A DNA stretch of 9,605 nt from Microcoleaceae cyanobacterium UBA11344 (GCA_003483675.1 DMYK01000437.1:1-9605), one strand, 5' to 3'; counted from the stretch's first letter, positions 1-5,980 are shown. Numbers and translations are program-made. Notes: generated by a model not told the origin, from the sequence alone.

Positions 1-14
1 CCAGGACTTTCTGC

Positions 15-46
15 CTCTCTCTGCGCCCTCTGAGGCCTCTGCGGTT
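15..46. repeat. Dispersed CTCTGCGCCCTCTG-type repeat, copy 1
   Basis: The tract CTCTGCGCCCTCTG followed by AGGCCTCTGCGGTT shares a 16-base core (CTCTCTGCGCCCTCTG at 17-32) and the ending CGGTT with a second copy at 3937-3957. This copy carries an extra AGGCCTCTG before CGGTT. Similar pyrimidine-rich strings are scattered between genes in many cyanobacterial genomes (from memory). It is non-coding and its function is unknown. Confidence 0.6.
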
Positions 47-83
47 CAAAAAAATCCTAAAAACACGATCGCACATTCCACGC

Positions 84-89
84 TATACT
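84..89 (+). promoter_or_regulatory. Possible -10 box upstream of the DUF2786 gene
   Basis: TATACT matches five of six bases of the bacterial -10 consensus and lies 61 bases before the ATG at 151. No good -35 box lies 16-18 bases upstream, so this is a weak call. The ATG has no clear Shine-Dalgarno sequence (the preceding bases are ACCGATTGAACA). Confidence 0.3.
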
Positions 90-150
90 AAAATAGAAAT
101 ATCCCCAAATCCTTACCACCGCGTACTCTCACCCTAAAACCGATTGAACA

Positions 151-870
151 ATGGTAGATACAAGTATTGTCGATAAAATCAAAAAGCTGCTAGCCCTCGC
201 CACTTCATCCAATGAAAACGAATCGACTGCGGCGGCAGAAAAAGCTTCTCTTTTGCTAGCACAATATAATCTTAGCCTCGCCGACTTAGGCCCGAATCAA
301 CAGGAAGAGATTAGCGAAAGCGGAGTGGAAACTACACCGCGCTATGTGACTTGGAAAATGATTTTACTTTCGGGAATTGCCGAAGCTAACGGTTGCAATG
401 CGATGCGAAACAGTTATACTGGTAGTATGTTTTTGGTGGGAACTTCTACTAACTTGATTGTTTGCACGCACCTTTATGAGTATTTGAGTCAGGCGATCGA
501 GCGGAGGGCCAAATACCGCAAAGGAAGTGGGAGAGGATTGGCGTATCTCAATGCTTTTCGGGTTGGCTGCGCGACGAGATTGAGACAAAGATGATTGGAA
601 CAAAAGCAGGAGATGGAAGAGTCGGGGATTCCGGGATCGGGGGATGTGGCGGCGACTCCGGGGATTGTGGTGCGATCGATGTTTGAGAAGAATCAACAGG
701 CGATCGCCGATTATTTACAGAGTTTAGGTGGTAAAGTTAAAACCAGAACTGGTTCTCAAATCAGCAGCGAAGCCGGTTTTAACACTGGGTATGAAGTGGG
801 TGATAAAATTAGTTTACACAAGCAAGTGCAGTCTGAAGGGGATCTGAAACAACTCAATGAAAGTCTTTGA
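151..870 (+). pseudogene. DUF2786-family protein gene interrupted by an in-frame TGA
   Basis: The first part (151-594, 147 codons) begins with a typical DUF2786 helix pair: VDKIKKLLALATS, then STAAAEKASLLLAQYNLSLADL. It continues into the domain that normally follows (TWKMILLSGIAEANGCNA, then YLSQAIERRAKYR and AYLNAFRVGCATRLRQR). A TGA at 592-594 ends it, but the same frame continues directly to 868-870 with sequence expected of the family's C-terminus: EQKQEMEESGIPGSG, then FEKNQQAIADYLQSLGGKV, SEAGFNTGYEVGDKI and SLHKQV. Because the frame is unchanged, one base change (for example CGA to TGA) or one sequencing error explains the break. The intact protein would have about 239 residues. The TTG at 595 could restart translation of a 91-residue tail, but that half alone lacks DUF2786. 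The molecular function of the family is not established. A paired antitoxin and toxin follow 9 bases downstream on the same strand. Confidence 0.8.
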
Positions 871-879
871 GGTAAAAAC

Positions 880-1080
880 ATGACAGTTTACGATATAACT
901 ATTTCTAAAATTAGCCAGCTACCAGAATCGCTTGTTCAAGAAGTGAATGATTTCATAGACTTTTTGCTCCTCAAATACAACAGTGAATTGCCACAGCTTA
1001 CTGAATCAGACTTTTCTGACTATTTAAAGAATTTAGAAGCCTACGAAGAAAAGTTAGCCAGTGGAGAAATTCAATGGTAG
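880..1080 (+). CDS. DUF2281-like antitoxin partner of MazF
   Basis: This 66-residue acidic protein has the pattern ISKISQLPESLVQEVNDFIDFLL near its N-terminus. That pattern is typical of cyanobacterial DUF2281/antitoxin-type small proteins (LPEPLLxEVxDFIDFL). The C-terminal half is acidic and probably flexible (LTESDFSDYLKNLEAYEEKL), as expected of a segment that wraps a MazF dimer. An SD-like GAGG at 869-872 overlaps the upstream stop, 7 bases before the ATG. Its last codons overlap the next gene (ATGGTAG at 1074-1080), so the pair is translationally coupled. The presumed role is to neutralise the toxin and, as a complex, to repress the operon; that is inference from the arrangement. No classical ribbon-helix-helix or AbrB sequence was recognised. 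Confidence 0.75.
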   Translation: MTVYDITISKISQLPESLVQEVNDFIDFLLLKYNSELPQLTESDFSDYLKNLEAYEEKLASGEIQW

Positions 1081-1439
1081 GAGCTTCATCAGTAAATACA
1101 ACATATACAAGAGGAGATGTCGTGTTATGCGATTTGAATCCGGTAGTTGGTACAGAGCAAGCTGGTATAAGACCTGTTGTCATCTTACAGATTGACCGTG
1201 CTAATGCAGTAAGTCCTCATACTATTATTGCACCGTTTACTACGAAGATTCGTCGCGCTCTTTTACCTTCTCATGTATTTGTTCCATCGGGAGTTGGGGG
1301 TTTAAATCAAGATTCAGTAATACTTTGCGAACAGATTCGAGTCATCGACAAATCCAGGGTTATTAGGGTAATCGGTCATTTAGATGAAAATTATATGGAT
1401 GAGCTGGCAGTAGCCCTAGGTGTGATTTTAGGCTTGTGA
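1074..1439 (+). CDS. mazF: MazF/PemK-family endoribonuclease toxin
   Basis: This 121-residue protein matches the MazF/PemK fold along its length: YTRGDVVLCDLNPVVGTEQAG (residues 11-31), IRPVVILQ (32-39), SPHTIIAPFTTKIRR (47-61), then DSVILCEQIRVIDKSRV (80-96) and IGHLDE (100-105). By alignment in my head with Bacillus subtilis MazF, R33 corresponds to catalytic R25 and T56 to T48, so the active site appears intact. The family cleaves single-stranded mRNA at short specific sequences and arrests translation. GGAG at 1063-1066 is a good SD, 7 bases before the ATG, inside the antitoxin gene. The 7-base overlap makes toxin synthesis depend on antitoxin translation. The cleavage sequence cannot be read from the protein. 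It converges with the STAND NTPase gene; the gap of 69 bases holds no obvious terminator. Confidence 0.92.
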   Translation: MVGASSVNTTYTRGDVVLCDLNPVVGTEQAGIRPVVILQIDRANAVSPHTIIAPFTTKIRRALLPSHVFVPSGVGGLNQDSVILCEQIRVIDKSRVIRVIGHLDENYMDELAVALGVILGL

Positions 1440-1449
1440 GCGATCGCTC
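1438..1449. repeat. HIP1 octamer in a 12-bp palindrome at the mazF stop
   Basis: GAGCGATCGCTC is a perfect palindrome containing the HIP1 octamer GCGATCGC, and its first two bases are part of the mazF stop codon. HIP1 is strongly over-represented in many cyanobacteria. Other perfect copies in the window start near 700, 1596, 2112, 5916, 8501 and 8955, all inside genes. Confidence 0.85.
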
Positions 1450-1508
1450 TTAGTCATTTTGAGGAATATCGCTATTGCATCTTCTATTAGACAGGGACAC
1501 ATTACAAG

Positions 1509-3401
1509 TTATGTTTCTTCCCTCAGTAATTTTTTCTTTAATTCCTGACATTCTTTTGCTAGGGGGATGCCTAATTCTGTGGCGATGGATAAAGCGCGAT
1601 CGCAAGACTCAATAGCTAGAGGGAGGTTGTCTAAATCCGCTTGGAACATCGCCAAATTGTAAAAAATTAGAGCCTCAGAGCGAACATCGCCAATTTGTAT
1701 AAAAATTTTGCCTGCTCTCAAAAACTTTTTATGAGCTTCTAAATGATGACCAAGTTTAAATAGCGCATTTCCCCAATTAGTTAATGCTATCCCTATGCCC
1801 TGTAAATTGCCTATTTTTTCTGCAATTATGAAATGTTGCTCAGCATAATCAATAGCTATATCGTATTTCCCTAGGGCAAAGTATATATTCCCTAAATTGC
1901 CCAATATTGAGCCAATAGTTTCTTGGTTGTTTGTTTCTCTAGAAATAACCAAACATTTTTCATAGCAACTAATCGCTCGCTCGTACTCTCTTATAGCAAG
2001 GTAAGTGTTCCCCATACTGCCGTGAACTTTTCCAACACCTAAACTATAGCCTATCTTCAACATTTTGGATAAACTTTCCTTATAATAAGAAATAGCTTGG
2101 TCATACAAAAAGCGATCGCGTAACGCATCCAACGCTAACTCTTGCTTCTGGTCATCGCAATCCCAATCCTCCAAATGACTCAGCCAAAACTCCTCCGGTA
2201 CAGCACACCGATACACCGAAGCTTCGCAAAGCAATCGATAGGCATTCAAAACATCGTTTTTCAATCTCTCAAACGTCTTTTCCAGCCGGAAGCGCACATT
2301 TTTTCGCAGTTCGCGAGTAGATCGATCCAGTCGCCAATTGTCATCGGCTGATGCCGTTATTCCTTTAGTCTTAGCTTCCTCAATTGCCTTCTCCACCTCT
2401 TCAATTTCATGCCCATATTTATGCCAATAACCCGCCACATTGCCATAAAAAGGCTGACTGCCAATTTCCCCAGCAATCACCCGCAAAGCCAATGGATGCC
2501 CTTCATAAGCAGCCCCAATTCGTTCTAAATAAGGTTTGTTTGGCGAATCTATTTCAACCTCTAGTCCAGTTTGATCGAACAAGGCTAACTGTTCTGATGC
2601 TGTCAGTCCCCTCAATTCTTGACAATACCAAAAATTTTTATAACGAGCCGGAATTTGCTCTGGCAAATCCTGCGATGTTACGATGATCAGACTTTGGCAA
2701 GATTCTACTGCCAAAACACTTTCAAAAAATTTTGCCCACCACTGATCCTGAAAACCATTCCAGCCTGTTTCTTCATTTCCTTTTAAAATCAGTTCCAGAG
2801 AATCTATCACCACCAAATAACGATTTGATCGCAATCGTTTGACCAATTGATTCAGCAACCGCTGTGTATCTTTGCGGTCATCTGGCGTAATGCGTTCTCC
2901 CCACTTTTCCAACCATCGAATCGCCACACTAGCAAAATCAGAAGCTTGCTGTTGATTTTCAAAATTCTCCTGATGAAACTTACGATCGTCGTCTTGTAAC
3001 TCCACCGCCAATCTTTCAGCTAAAGCCGTTTTACCAATTCCCGCGATGCCCAGAAGAATTAACAGGCGACACGAACCCTGAACCTTCTGGGCGAGTTCAC
3101 TAATCAGGTCTTTTCGACCAACCCAAGCATCGTCACAAGCAAAAAACTCTGTTCTCGAATCTGTCTGAGACAAGGGACTATTATCAACAAGATCTTCCCA
3201 GTTATCCAATTCTACAGCCTTGCAAATATTGACAAAAACCGGCTGCTCAATAGGCTTCCGCCGCCAAAACCGCTTTAAAGTTGCGACTGAAGTTTGGGCA
3301 TCTCCGCACCAGCTAGAAGCTTGTTTTTCCAAGCCTTTCTTTCGCCTTGCCCGATCGACAATTTCCAGCCCTGATTCAGATGCTCTTAGACTAGCTGCCA
3401 T
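1509..3401 (-). CDS. STAND NTPase: HTH-like N-terminus, NB-ARC-type ATPase, TPR tail
   Basis: A 630-residue protein in three parts. Residues about 5-72 form a basic helical segment (ESGLEIVDRARRKKG, then SVATLKRFWRRKPI and FVNICKAVELDNWEDLVD). This resembles the N-terminus I know from many cyanobacterial NB-ARC and repeat proteins and may bind DNA. Residues about 90-400 are an NB-ARC-like ATPase: WVGRKDLI (93-100), Walker A GIAGIGKT (118-125), Walker B RYLVVIDSLELIL (194-206), SLIIVTSQD (237-245) and the GHPLALRVIA motif (301-310). Residues about 433-615 hold four to five TPRs with spacing close to 40 (AISYYKESL, GNTYLAIREYERAISCYEK, GNIYFALGKYDIAIDYAEQ, GNALFKLGHHLEAHKKF, LPLAIESCDRALSI). 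Such proteins oligomerise with ATP after the TPRs sense a ligand; roles include signalling and antiviral defence, but no effector enzyme is visible here. The passage from ATPase to TPRs around residue 430 looks abrupt. SD is weak (AAGG about 13 bases before the ATG). Confidence 0.88.
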   Translation of the reverse strand: MAASLRASESGLEIVDRARRKKGLEKQASSWCGDAQTSVATLKRFWRRKPIEQPVFVNICKAVELDNWEDLVDNSPLSQTDSRTEFFACDDAWVGRKDLISELAQKVQGSCRLLILLGIAGIGKTALAERLAVELQDDDRKFHQENFENQQQASDFASVAIRWLEKWGERITPDDRKDTQRLLNQLVKRLRSNRYLVVIDSLELILKGNEETGWNGFQDQWWAKFFESVLAVESCQSLIIVTSQDLPEQIPARYKNFWYCQELRGLTASEQLALFDQTGLEVEIDSPNKPYLERIGAAYEGHPLALRVIAGEIGSQPFYGNVAGYWHKYGHEIEEVEKAIEEAKTKGITASADDNWRLDRSTRELRKNVRFRLEKTFERLKNDVLNAYRLLCEASVYRCAVPEEFWLSHLEDWDCDDQKQELALDALRDRFLYDQAISYYKESLSKMLKIGYSLGVGKVHGSMGNTYLAIREYERAISCYEKCLVISRETNNQETIGSILGNLGNIYFALGKYDIAIDYAEQHFIIAEKIGNLQGIGIALTNWGNALFKLGHHLEAHKKFLRAGKIFIQIGDVRSEALIFYNLAMFQADLDNLPLAIESCDRALSIATELGIPLAKECQELKKKLLREET

Positions 3402-3460
3402 GCTGATTTTTTAACCTTCATTAACCATATTTAACTTATAACATCTGCCAATTTGTGGCG

Positions 3461-3518
3461 CGGCTCAATTTTGGCTCACTTTTGGATACAGCGCCAGAGG
3501 TGCGTTGAAATTGAGCCG
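3461..3518. promoter_or_regulatory. Operator-like cluster: two direct and one inverted copy of GGCTCAATTTT
   Basis: GGCTCAATTTT (3462-3472) is followed without a gap by GGCTCACTTTT (3473-3483), an 11-bp tandem pair with one mismatch. A third copy lies in reverse orientation at 3508-3518 (AAATTGAGCCG), exactly complementary to CGGCTCAATTT at 3461-3471. The copies sit 60-120 bases upstream of the STAND NTPase start and about 100 bases upstream of the 51-codon ORF on the other strand, where a shared operator would be expected. The outer copies could also form an 11-bp RNA stem with a 36-base loop. Binding by the NTPase N-terminus itself is speculation. Confidence 0.5.
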
Positions 3519-3551
3519 TCAAGCCTTTGCTGTTCAAGGAATATAGAGATG

Positions 3552-3585
3552 TGGGAAGTAATTAGGTGATATAGACCTCTTCCCA
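3552..3585 (+). other. Bulged hairpin upstream of the 51-codon ORF
   Basis: TGGGAAG (3552-3558) and AGGT (3564-3567) together complement ACCTCTTCCCA (3575-3585). This gives an 11-bp stem with a 5-base bulge (TAATT) and a 7-base loop (GATATAG). It ends 28 bases before the ATG at 3614 and has no T-run, so it looks more like a leader structure than a terminator. Function unknown. Confidence 0.4.
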
Positions 3586-3613
3586 ATTCCCATCTCCACT
3601 ATGGATTAAAGAA

Positions 3614-3769
3614 ATGCAGAAATACAAACAATTGACATTAGCTGACGCAGTAATTACACAACTTCAAAAATTACTCTCTGAACCATTCCCTAGCATCGAA
3701 CAAGCTGAAAAATCACGCCTAGAAATTCGCGCACTTCTGGAGTTGCAAGAATTCTTTAAGCTGGTGTGA
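3614..3769 (+). CDS. Small hypothetical protein, 51 residues
   Basis: ATG at 3614 to TGA at 3767-3769 encodes a short helical protein: MQKYKQLTLADAVITQLQKL, then SEPFPSIEQAEKSRLEIRA and LLELQEFFKLV. Hydrophobic residues are spaced as in amphipathic helices, and it has no cysteines, signal peptide or membrane segment. The frame is closed upstream (TAG at 3572-3574) with no other ATG, GTG or TTG in between, so the start is clear. SD is poor (TTAAAGAA). I do not recognise the family. It lies divergent from the STAND NTPase gene and could share its control region. The protein-like composition supports coding, but a chance ORF of this length is possible. Confidence 0.5.
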   Translation: MQKYKQLTLADAVITQLQKLLSEPFPSIEQAEKSRLEIRALLELQEFFKLV

Positions 3770-4041
3770 AAAAAACTCTGTTTTACTCATATAAAAATAT
3801 TAGTGGTTTCAGGAAACCGCTATTAGCCAAAGTTGCCATCGATAAAATTAGTCGTGTTTCCAGCTTAGGGAATGCGACTTTTTTATTGCAAACAAAAGAT
3901 CGATCGCCCTATTCTCTTCATTCCTCTACCTCTGTGCTCTCTGCGCCCTCTGCGGTTAAATATTAAAACCCCATCTCCCCACCAACAATTGTGGGCCGAA
4001 CATCCAGCCCGCCCCACCTTCCCCAAAAAATCCCAAACCAT
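3770..4041. other. Intergenic stretch with a short perfect hairpin and no convincing gene
   Basis: This gap between the 51-codon ORF and the end of gun4 holds a stem GGTTTC-AG-GAAACC (3805-3818), extendable by G-U and two more pairs to 3802-3821. It is not followed by T residues, so it is not a clear terminator. The dispersed repeat described separately lies at 3937-3957. The remainder is C-rich (3966-4030). Open frames here run into the repeat and have no homology I recognise. Confidence 0.5.
3937..3957. repeat. Dispersed CTCTGCGCCCTCTGCGG-type repeat, copy 2
   Basis: CTCTCTGCGCCCTCTG followed by CGGTT repeats the core seen at 17-32 and the end seen at 42-46, without the AGGCCTCTG insertion of the first copy. 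It lies between convergent genes and appears non-coding. Confidence 0.6.
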
Positions 4042-4758
4042 TCATTTTAACCAAGCCGGATGAGCCATCAAAGCCGAAAACGGCTGCACACCCCGCAACT
4101 GATTCGACAGCGGCAAATGCCCCCTAGGTGCGCTCAAATCCCAAATAAACTCTTGCGGATACCGCGTCCAATTATTCCCCTTCTTCCAGCCAATTAGCGG
4201 CCACAACTTATCCCAATTCTTGCCCGAACCCAGCCAAATTTCCCGTTGCACCGAAAATCCGAATTTGCCTTCGGAATGAACTTTCCACAGCGTATTAATT
4301 GTTTGCAAATCCGCCACCGGCAAACTCTCTACTTCCGTAAAATACAGCCATTTTCTCACGGAAGCCTTCTCGCCCGCCAATGCACAAAGATTCTCTAAAG
4401 TCAAGCGATCGGCTTCTTGAAACTCTTGTAAGGCTAGCAACTGTTGCAGTGGAGTGTAGTCAATGTTTGAGGTCGAGATCAGTGGCACAATCCCCGTGGG
4501 AAAATTCCCTTGCAAAAATGCCGTTGCTTTCTCTGAATCAGCGCTGTAAAGAATCTGGTAAACCTTGCCCGTTACCGCAGTTGGGGCTTCTGACTTGCGC
4601 TCTAATAAAAATTCCATCAATACATCCCAACCGGAATCCGCTATTTGTCGTTGTAGCAGTTGCAGTTGGCTTTTTTCCGAACCCGATCGTAACTGAGAGC
4701 GGAATTCGGCTGTATCGGCTGCCGAGTTTAAGGGAGAAGTAGAAATCGAGTCAGTCAT
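4042..4758 (-). CDS. gun4: Gun4, porphyrin-binding activator of magnesium chelatase
   Basis: The 238-residue protein has the cyanobacterial Gun4 length (about 230) and both its parts. The first is an N-terminal helical bundle (residues about 15-85). The second is the Gun4 core: NIDYTPLQQLLALQEFQEAD (98-117), RKWLYFTEVESLPVADLQTI (135-154), then LWKVHSEGKFGFSVQREIW (157-175), WPLIGWK (186-192), WTRYPQEFIWDLSAPRGHLP (197-216) and LSNQLRGVQPFSAL (217-230). Gun4 binds protoporphyrin IX and Mg-protoporphyrin IX and stimulates the ChlH subunit of Mg-chelatase, the first committed step towards chlorophyll. The core motifs look undamaged. The ATG at 4758 is preceded not by an SD but by heptamer repeats 7 bases away. 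It stands alone, as gun4 often does. The downstream partner is the convergent 51-codon ORF. Confidence 0.95.
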   Translation of the reverse strand: MTDSISTSPLNSAADTAEFRSQLRSGSEKSQLQLLQRQIADSGWDVLMEFLLERKSEAPTAVTGKVYQILYSADSEKATAFLQGNFPTGIVPLISTSNIDYTPLQQLLALQEFQEADRLTLENLCALAGEKASVRKWLYFTEVESLPVADLQTINTLWKVHSEGKFGFSVQREIWLGSGKNWDKLWPLIGWKKGNNWTRYPQEFIWDLSAPRGHLPLSNQLRGVQPFSALMAHPAWLK

Positions 4759-4765
4759 GACAAAC

Positions 4766-4793
4766 TATCAGTTATCAGCTATCAGCTATTAAC
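4766..4793. repeat. Heptameric tandem repeat (TATCAGY) directly upstream of gun4
   Basis: Four consecutive 7-base units: TATCAGT, TATCAGC, TATCAGC and the diverged TATTAAC. The array begins 7 bases before the gun4 start, in its presumed 5' untranslated region. This is the type of short tandemly repeated heptamer (STRR) known from filamentous cyanobacteria. Copy number in such arrays varies easily. Confidence 0.8.
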
Positions 4794-4795
4794 TG

Positions 4796-5001
4796 AAGCC
4801 CTGGTTTTCCCCCATTGTACAACGGTACTGACTCGGATTCACTTCTGTGCGATCGGATGCCGGAGCCGCCGCTAGCTTTCCCGCGTCGCAGGCACTGTCT
4901 TCGGAAATGGCCGTAATGGCAAATAAAGTTGATGGCGGGATTGGACGTTAGCGGAGCAACCGAAGGGGATCGTTGCCATTTCCAAAGAGTTTTTCTTGAG
5001 C
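4796..5001. repeat. Apparently non-coding, GC-richer interspersed repeat DNA with a 9-bp inverted repeat
   Basis: No credible gene lies here; an open frame on the minus strand is arginine/serine-rich and unlike a protein. GGAAATGGC (4903-4911) and GCCATTTCC (4975-4983) are a perfect inverted repeat 63 bases apart. Inside it, GTTAGCGGAGCAACCGAAGG (4948-4967) followed by GGATCG resembles the palindromic GATCCCYTCGG...GCTCCGCTAACG filler repeats I recall from cyanobacterial genomes. A small remnant of a mobile repeat is possible. Confidence 0.4.
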
Positions 5002-5574
5002 CTAATCGTCTACGATCGAAGCCCATGCAGAGAACGAAGGCGGAAAAAAGTTGATGTCATAGCCCGAGTTTTCCCACTCCTTGACCCACAGAGGCACCAC
5101 GCCAGGGCCGGGAGTTGCCGAAAATGTGCGTTCTTTGGCTTCGATCGTCTGAAATAGCTGTTTCAAGGTATCTCCCCGATCCAAAGCTTCGCTGAGTATA
5201 TCATCCAAGTCAGGATCGACCCGCTTGACCCGGTTTTTGTCCTCCTCAAGCCACTGAAGTTTCAAAGACTTCAGATCCCTCGGACTGAGAATAGTCTTGT
5301 AGTAGACGCGCTTAAGGGTAGCTACGGGCTCTAGGGAGCGTTCGATCCGGCGAATTTGCTCAAGTCGCAGGTAGTGCCATTCAGCTAAACACTTCCGTTC
5401 CGATGGCGGGATCACCCCCTTACTGCTGGCGTGTTTGTAGTCGTACTTCACCAAACTGCAAGCTATATTCGCCAGCAGGTGAATTAGATCTTTTTCTTTG
5501 GGTGTCGCCTGACGCCGTTCCTGGGTTCTTGTCAATACCCGCAGTCTGCGAGTAGTCGCGAGAGTATTTTCCAT
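5002..5574 (-). CDS. Hypothetical protein, 190 residues, family not recognised
   Basis: A basic, largely helical protein. The N-terminus is arginine-rich (TTRRLRVLTRTQERRQ, residues 7-22). It continues with DLIHLLANIACSLVKYDYKH (29-48), AEWHYLRLEQIRRIERSLEP (64-83), YYKTILSPRDLKSLKLQWLE (91-110) and DPDLDDILSEALDRGDTLKQ (120-139). The tail is aromatic and acidic (PLWVKEWENSGYDINFFPPS at 161-180, ending SIVDD). No catalytic motif, signal peptide or membrane segment is seen. The basic N-terminus and low hydrophobicity suggest a soluble protein that might bind nucleic acid; this is inference only. The ATG at 5574 has no SD. The frame is open further upstream to a TAG near 5640 with protein-like codons but no normal start codon. 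It sits on the same strand as two smaller ORFs upstream and gun4 downstream, separated from gun4 by the repeat region. Confidence 0.6.
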   Translation of the reverse strand: MENTLATTRRLRVLTRTQERRQATPKEKDLIHLLANIACSLVKYDYKHASSKGVIPPSERKCLAEWHYLRLEQIRRIERSLEPVATLKRVYYKTILSPRDLKSLKLQWLEEDKNRVKRVDPDLDDILSEALDRGDTLKQLFQTIEAKERTFSATPGPGVVPLWVKEWENSGYDINFFPPSFSAWASIVDD

Positions 5575-5581
5575 TGGGTTT

Positions 5582-5779
5582 TTACGAGATGAAATACGAT
5601 TGTGCCAGATCCGAATCGCCCGATCGAAGGTAAGGATGTTTAGAGATGGGGAAACTCCACCCTAATCCTTGCCCTACCCGTTTATTTTCCCATTCACCCC
5701 TGGGATTTAGGTAGACTAATAGCTGAATGGAGTTTGAACCGCCTCTCTTCCCGGAGGCGGTTAGAGACAACAACGACAA
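5582..5779 (-). CDS. Doubtful small ORF, 65 residues
   Basis: The frame runs from a TTG at 5779 to a TAA at 5582-5584, ending 7 bases before the 190-residue gene and starting 21 bases after the 59-residue gene. Parts look protein-like (IQLLVYLNPRGEWENKR, then GLGWSFPISKHPYL and DLAQSYFIS). Against it: the start is TTG with only GGAA upstream, the first codons overlap the 5737-5762 hairpin, and the last 60 bases are equally protein-like in the frame of the 190-residue gene. It may be a real third gene, the displaced 5' part of the 190-residue gene after a frameshift, or a chance frame. Confidence 0.22.
   Translation of the reverse strand: MSLLSLTASGKRGGSNSIQLLVYLNPRGEWENKRVGQGLGWSFPISKHPYLRSGDSDLAQSYFIS
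5737..5762. other. Strong GC-rich hairpin between small minus-strand ORFs
   Basis: AACCGCCTC (5737-5745) and GAGGCGGTT (5754-5762) form a perfect 9-bp stem with an 8-base loop (TCTTCCCG). It starts 38 bases after the stop of the 59-residue ORF on the minus strand. Neither side has a T-run, so it is not a canonical intrinsic terminator. It could attenuate, protect an mRNA end, or be a mobile palindromic repeat. Confidence 0.5.
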
Positions 5780-5800
5780 TCAGTTCCGCGCTAATTTTTT

Positions 5801-5980
5801 CTAGCCTTTACCTGTTTCTACCTCTTCTTGATCCCCATCCTCATTCGTTCCAGTGTAGCTGAAGTCGGGATGACTCTCAAACGCCGTCAACCAGTTAGCT
5901 GCTTTTTGTTGTGGGGCGATCGCAGTTGCACTGGCGCTACCTAGATCGAATACGCCTAAAACTAAGATGCTGTATTTCAT
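5801..5980 (-). CDS. Small hypothetical protein, 59 residues, possibly exported
   Basis: ATG at 5980 to TAG at 5801-5803 encodes a small acidic protein. It begins MKYSILVLGVFDLGSASATA (residues 1-20), continues IAPQQKAANWLTAFESHPDF (21-40) and ends SYTGTNEDGDQEEVETGKG. The N-terminus has a weak signal-peptide shape: one lysine, a hydrophobic stretch and small residues (ASATA) at a plausible cleavage site. An aspartate at position 12 in the hydrophobic core argues against efficient export. AGGG lies 9 bases before the ATG, a usable SD. It contains a HIP1 site (5916-5923). I do not recognise the family; the hydrophobic leader with a hydrophilic acidic tail is also what a small secreted peptide precursor could look like. 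It appears to head the minus-strand cluster of unknown ORFs. Confidence 0.5.
   Translation of the reverse strand: MKYSILVLGVFDLGSASATAIAPQQKAANWLTAFESHPDFSYTGTNEDGDQEEVETGKG

Noticed and set aside
3766..3966. 66-codon plus-strand frame from GTG, overlapping the end of the 51-codon ORF
   Set aside because: Its C-terminal part is translation of the dispersed CTCTGCGCCCTCTGCGG repeat, and it has no SD or recognisable family.
4380..4742. 120-codon plus-strand frame opposite gun4
   Set aside because: It is antisense to a clearly identified gene, with no SD or recognisable domain; the same holds for frames opposite the two ATPase genes and the DUF2786 gene.
4775..5026. 83-codon minus-strand frame
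   Set aside because: It overlaps the gun4 leader heptamers and the repeat island; its product is Arg/Ser/Gly-rich low-quality sequence starting inside the 190-residue gene.
5737..5762. Calling the 9-bp hairpin an intrinsic terminator of the 59-residue gene
   Set aside because: No T-run follows on either strand, so it was listed only as a hairpin.
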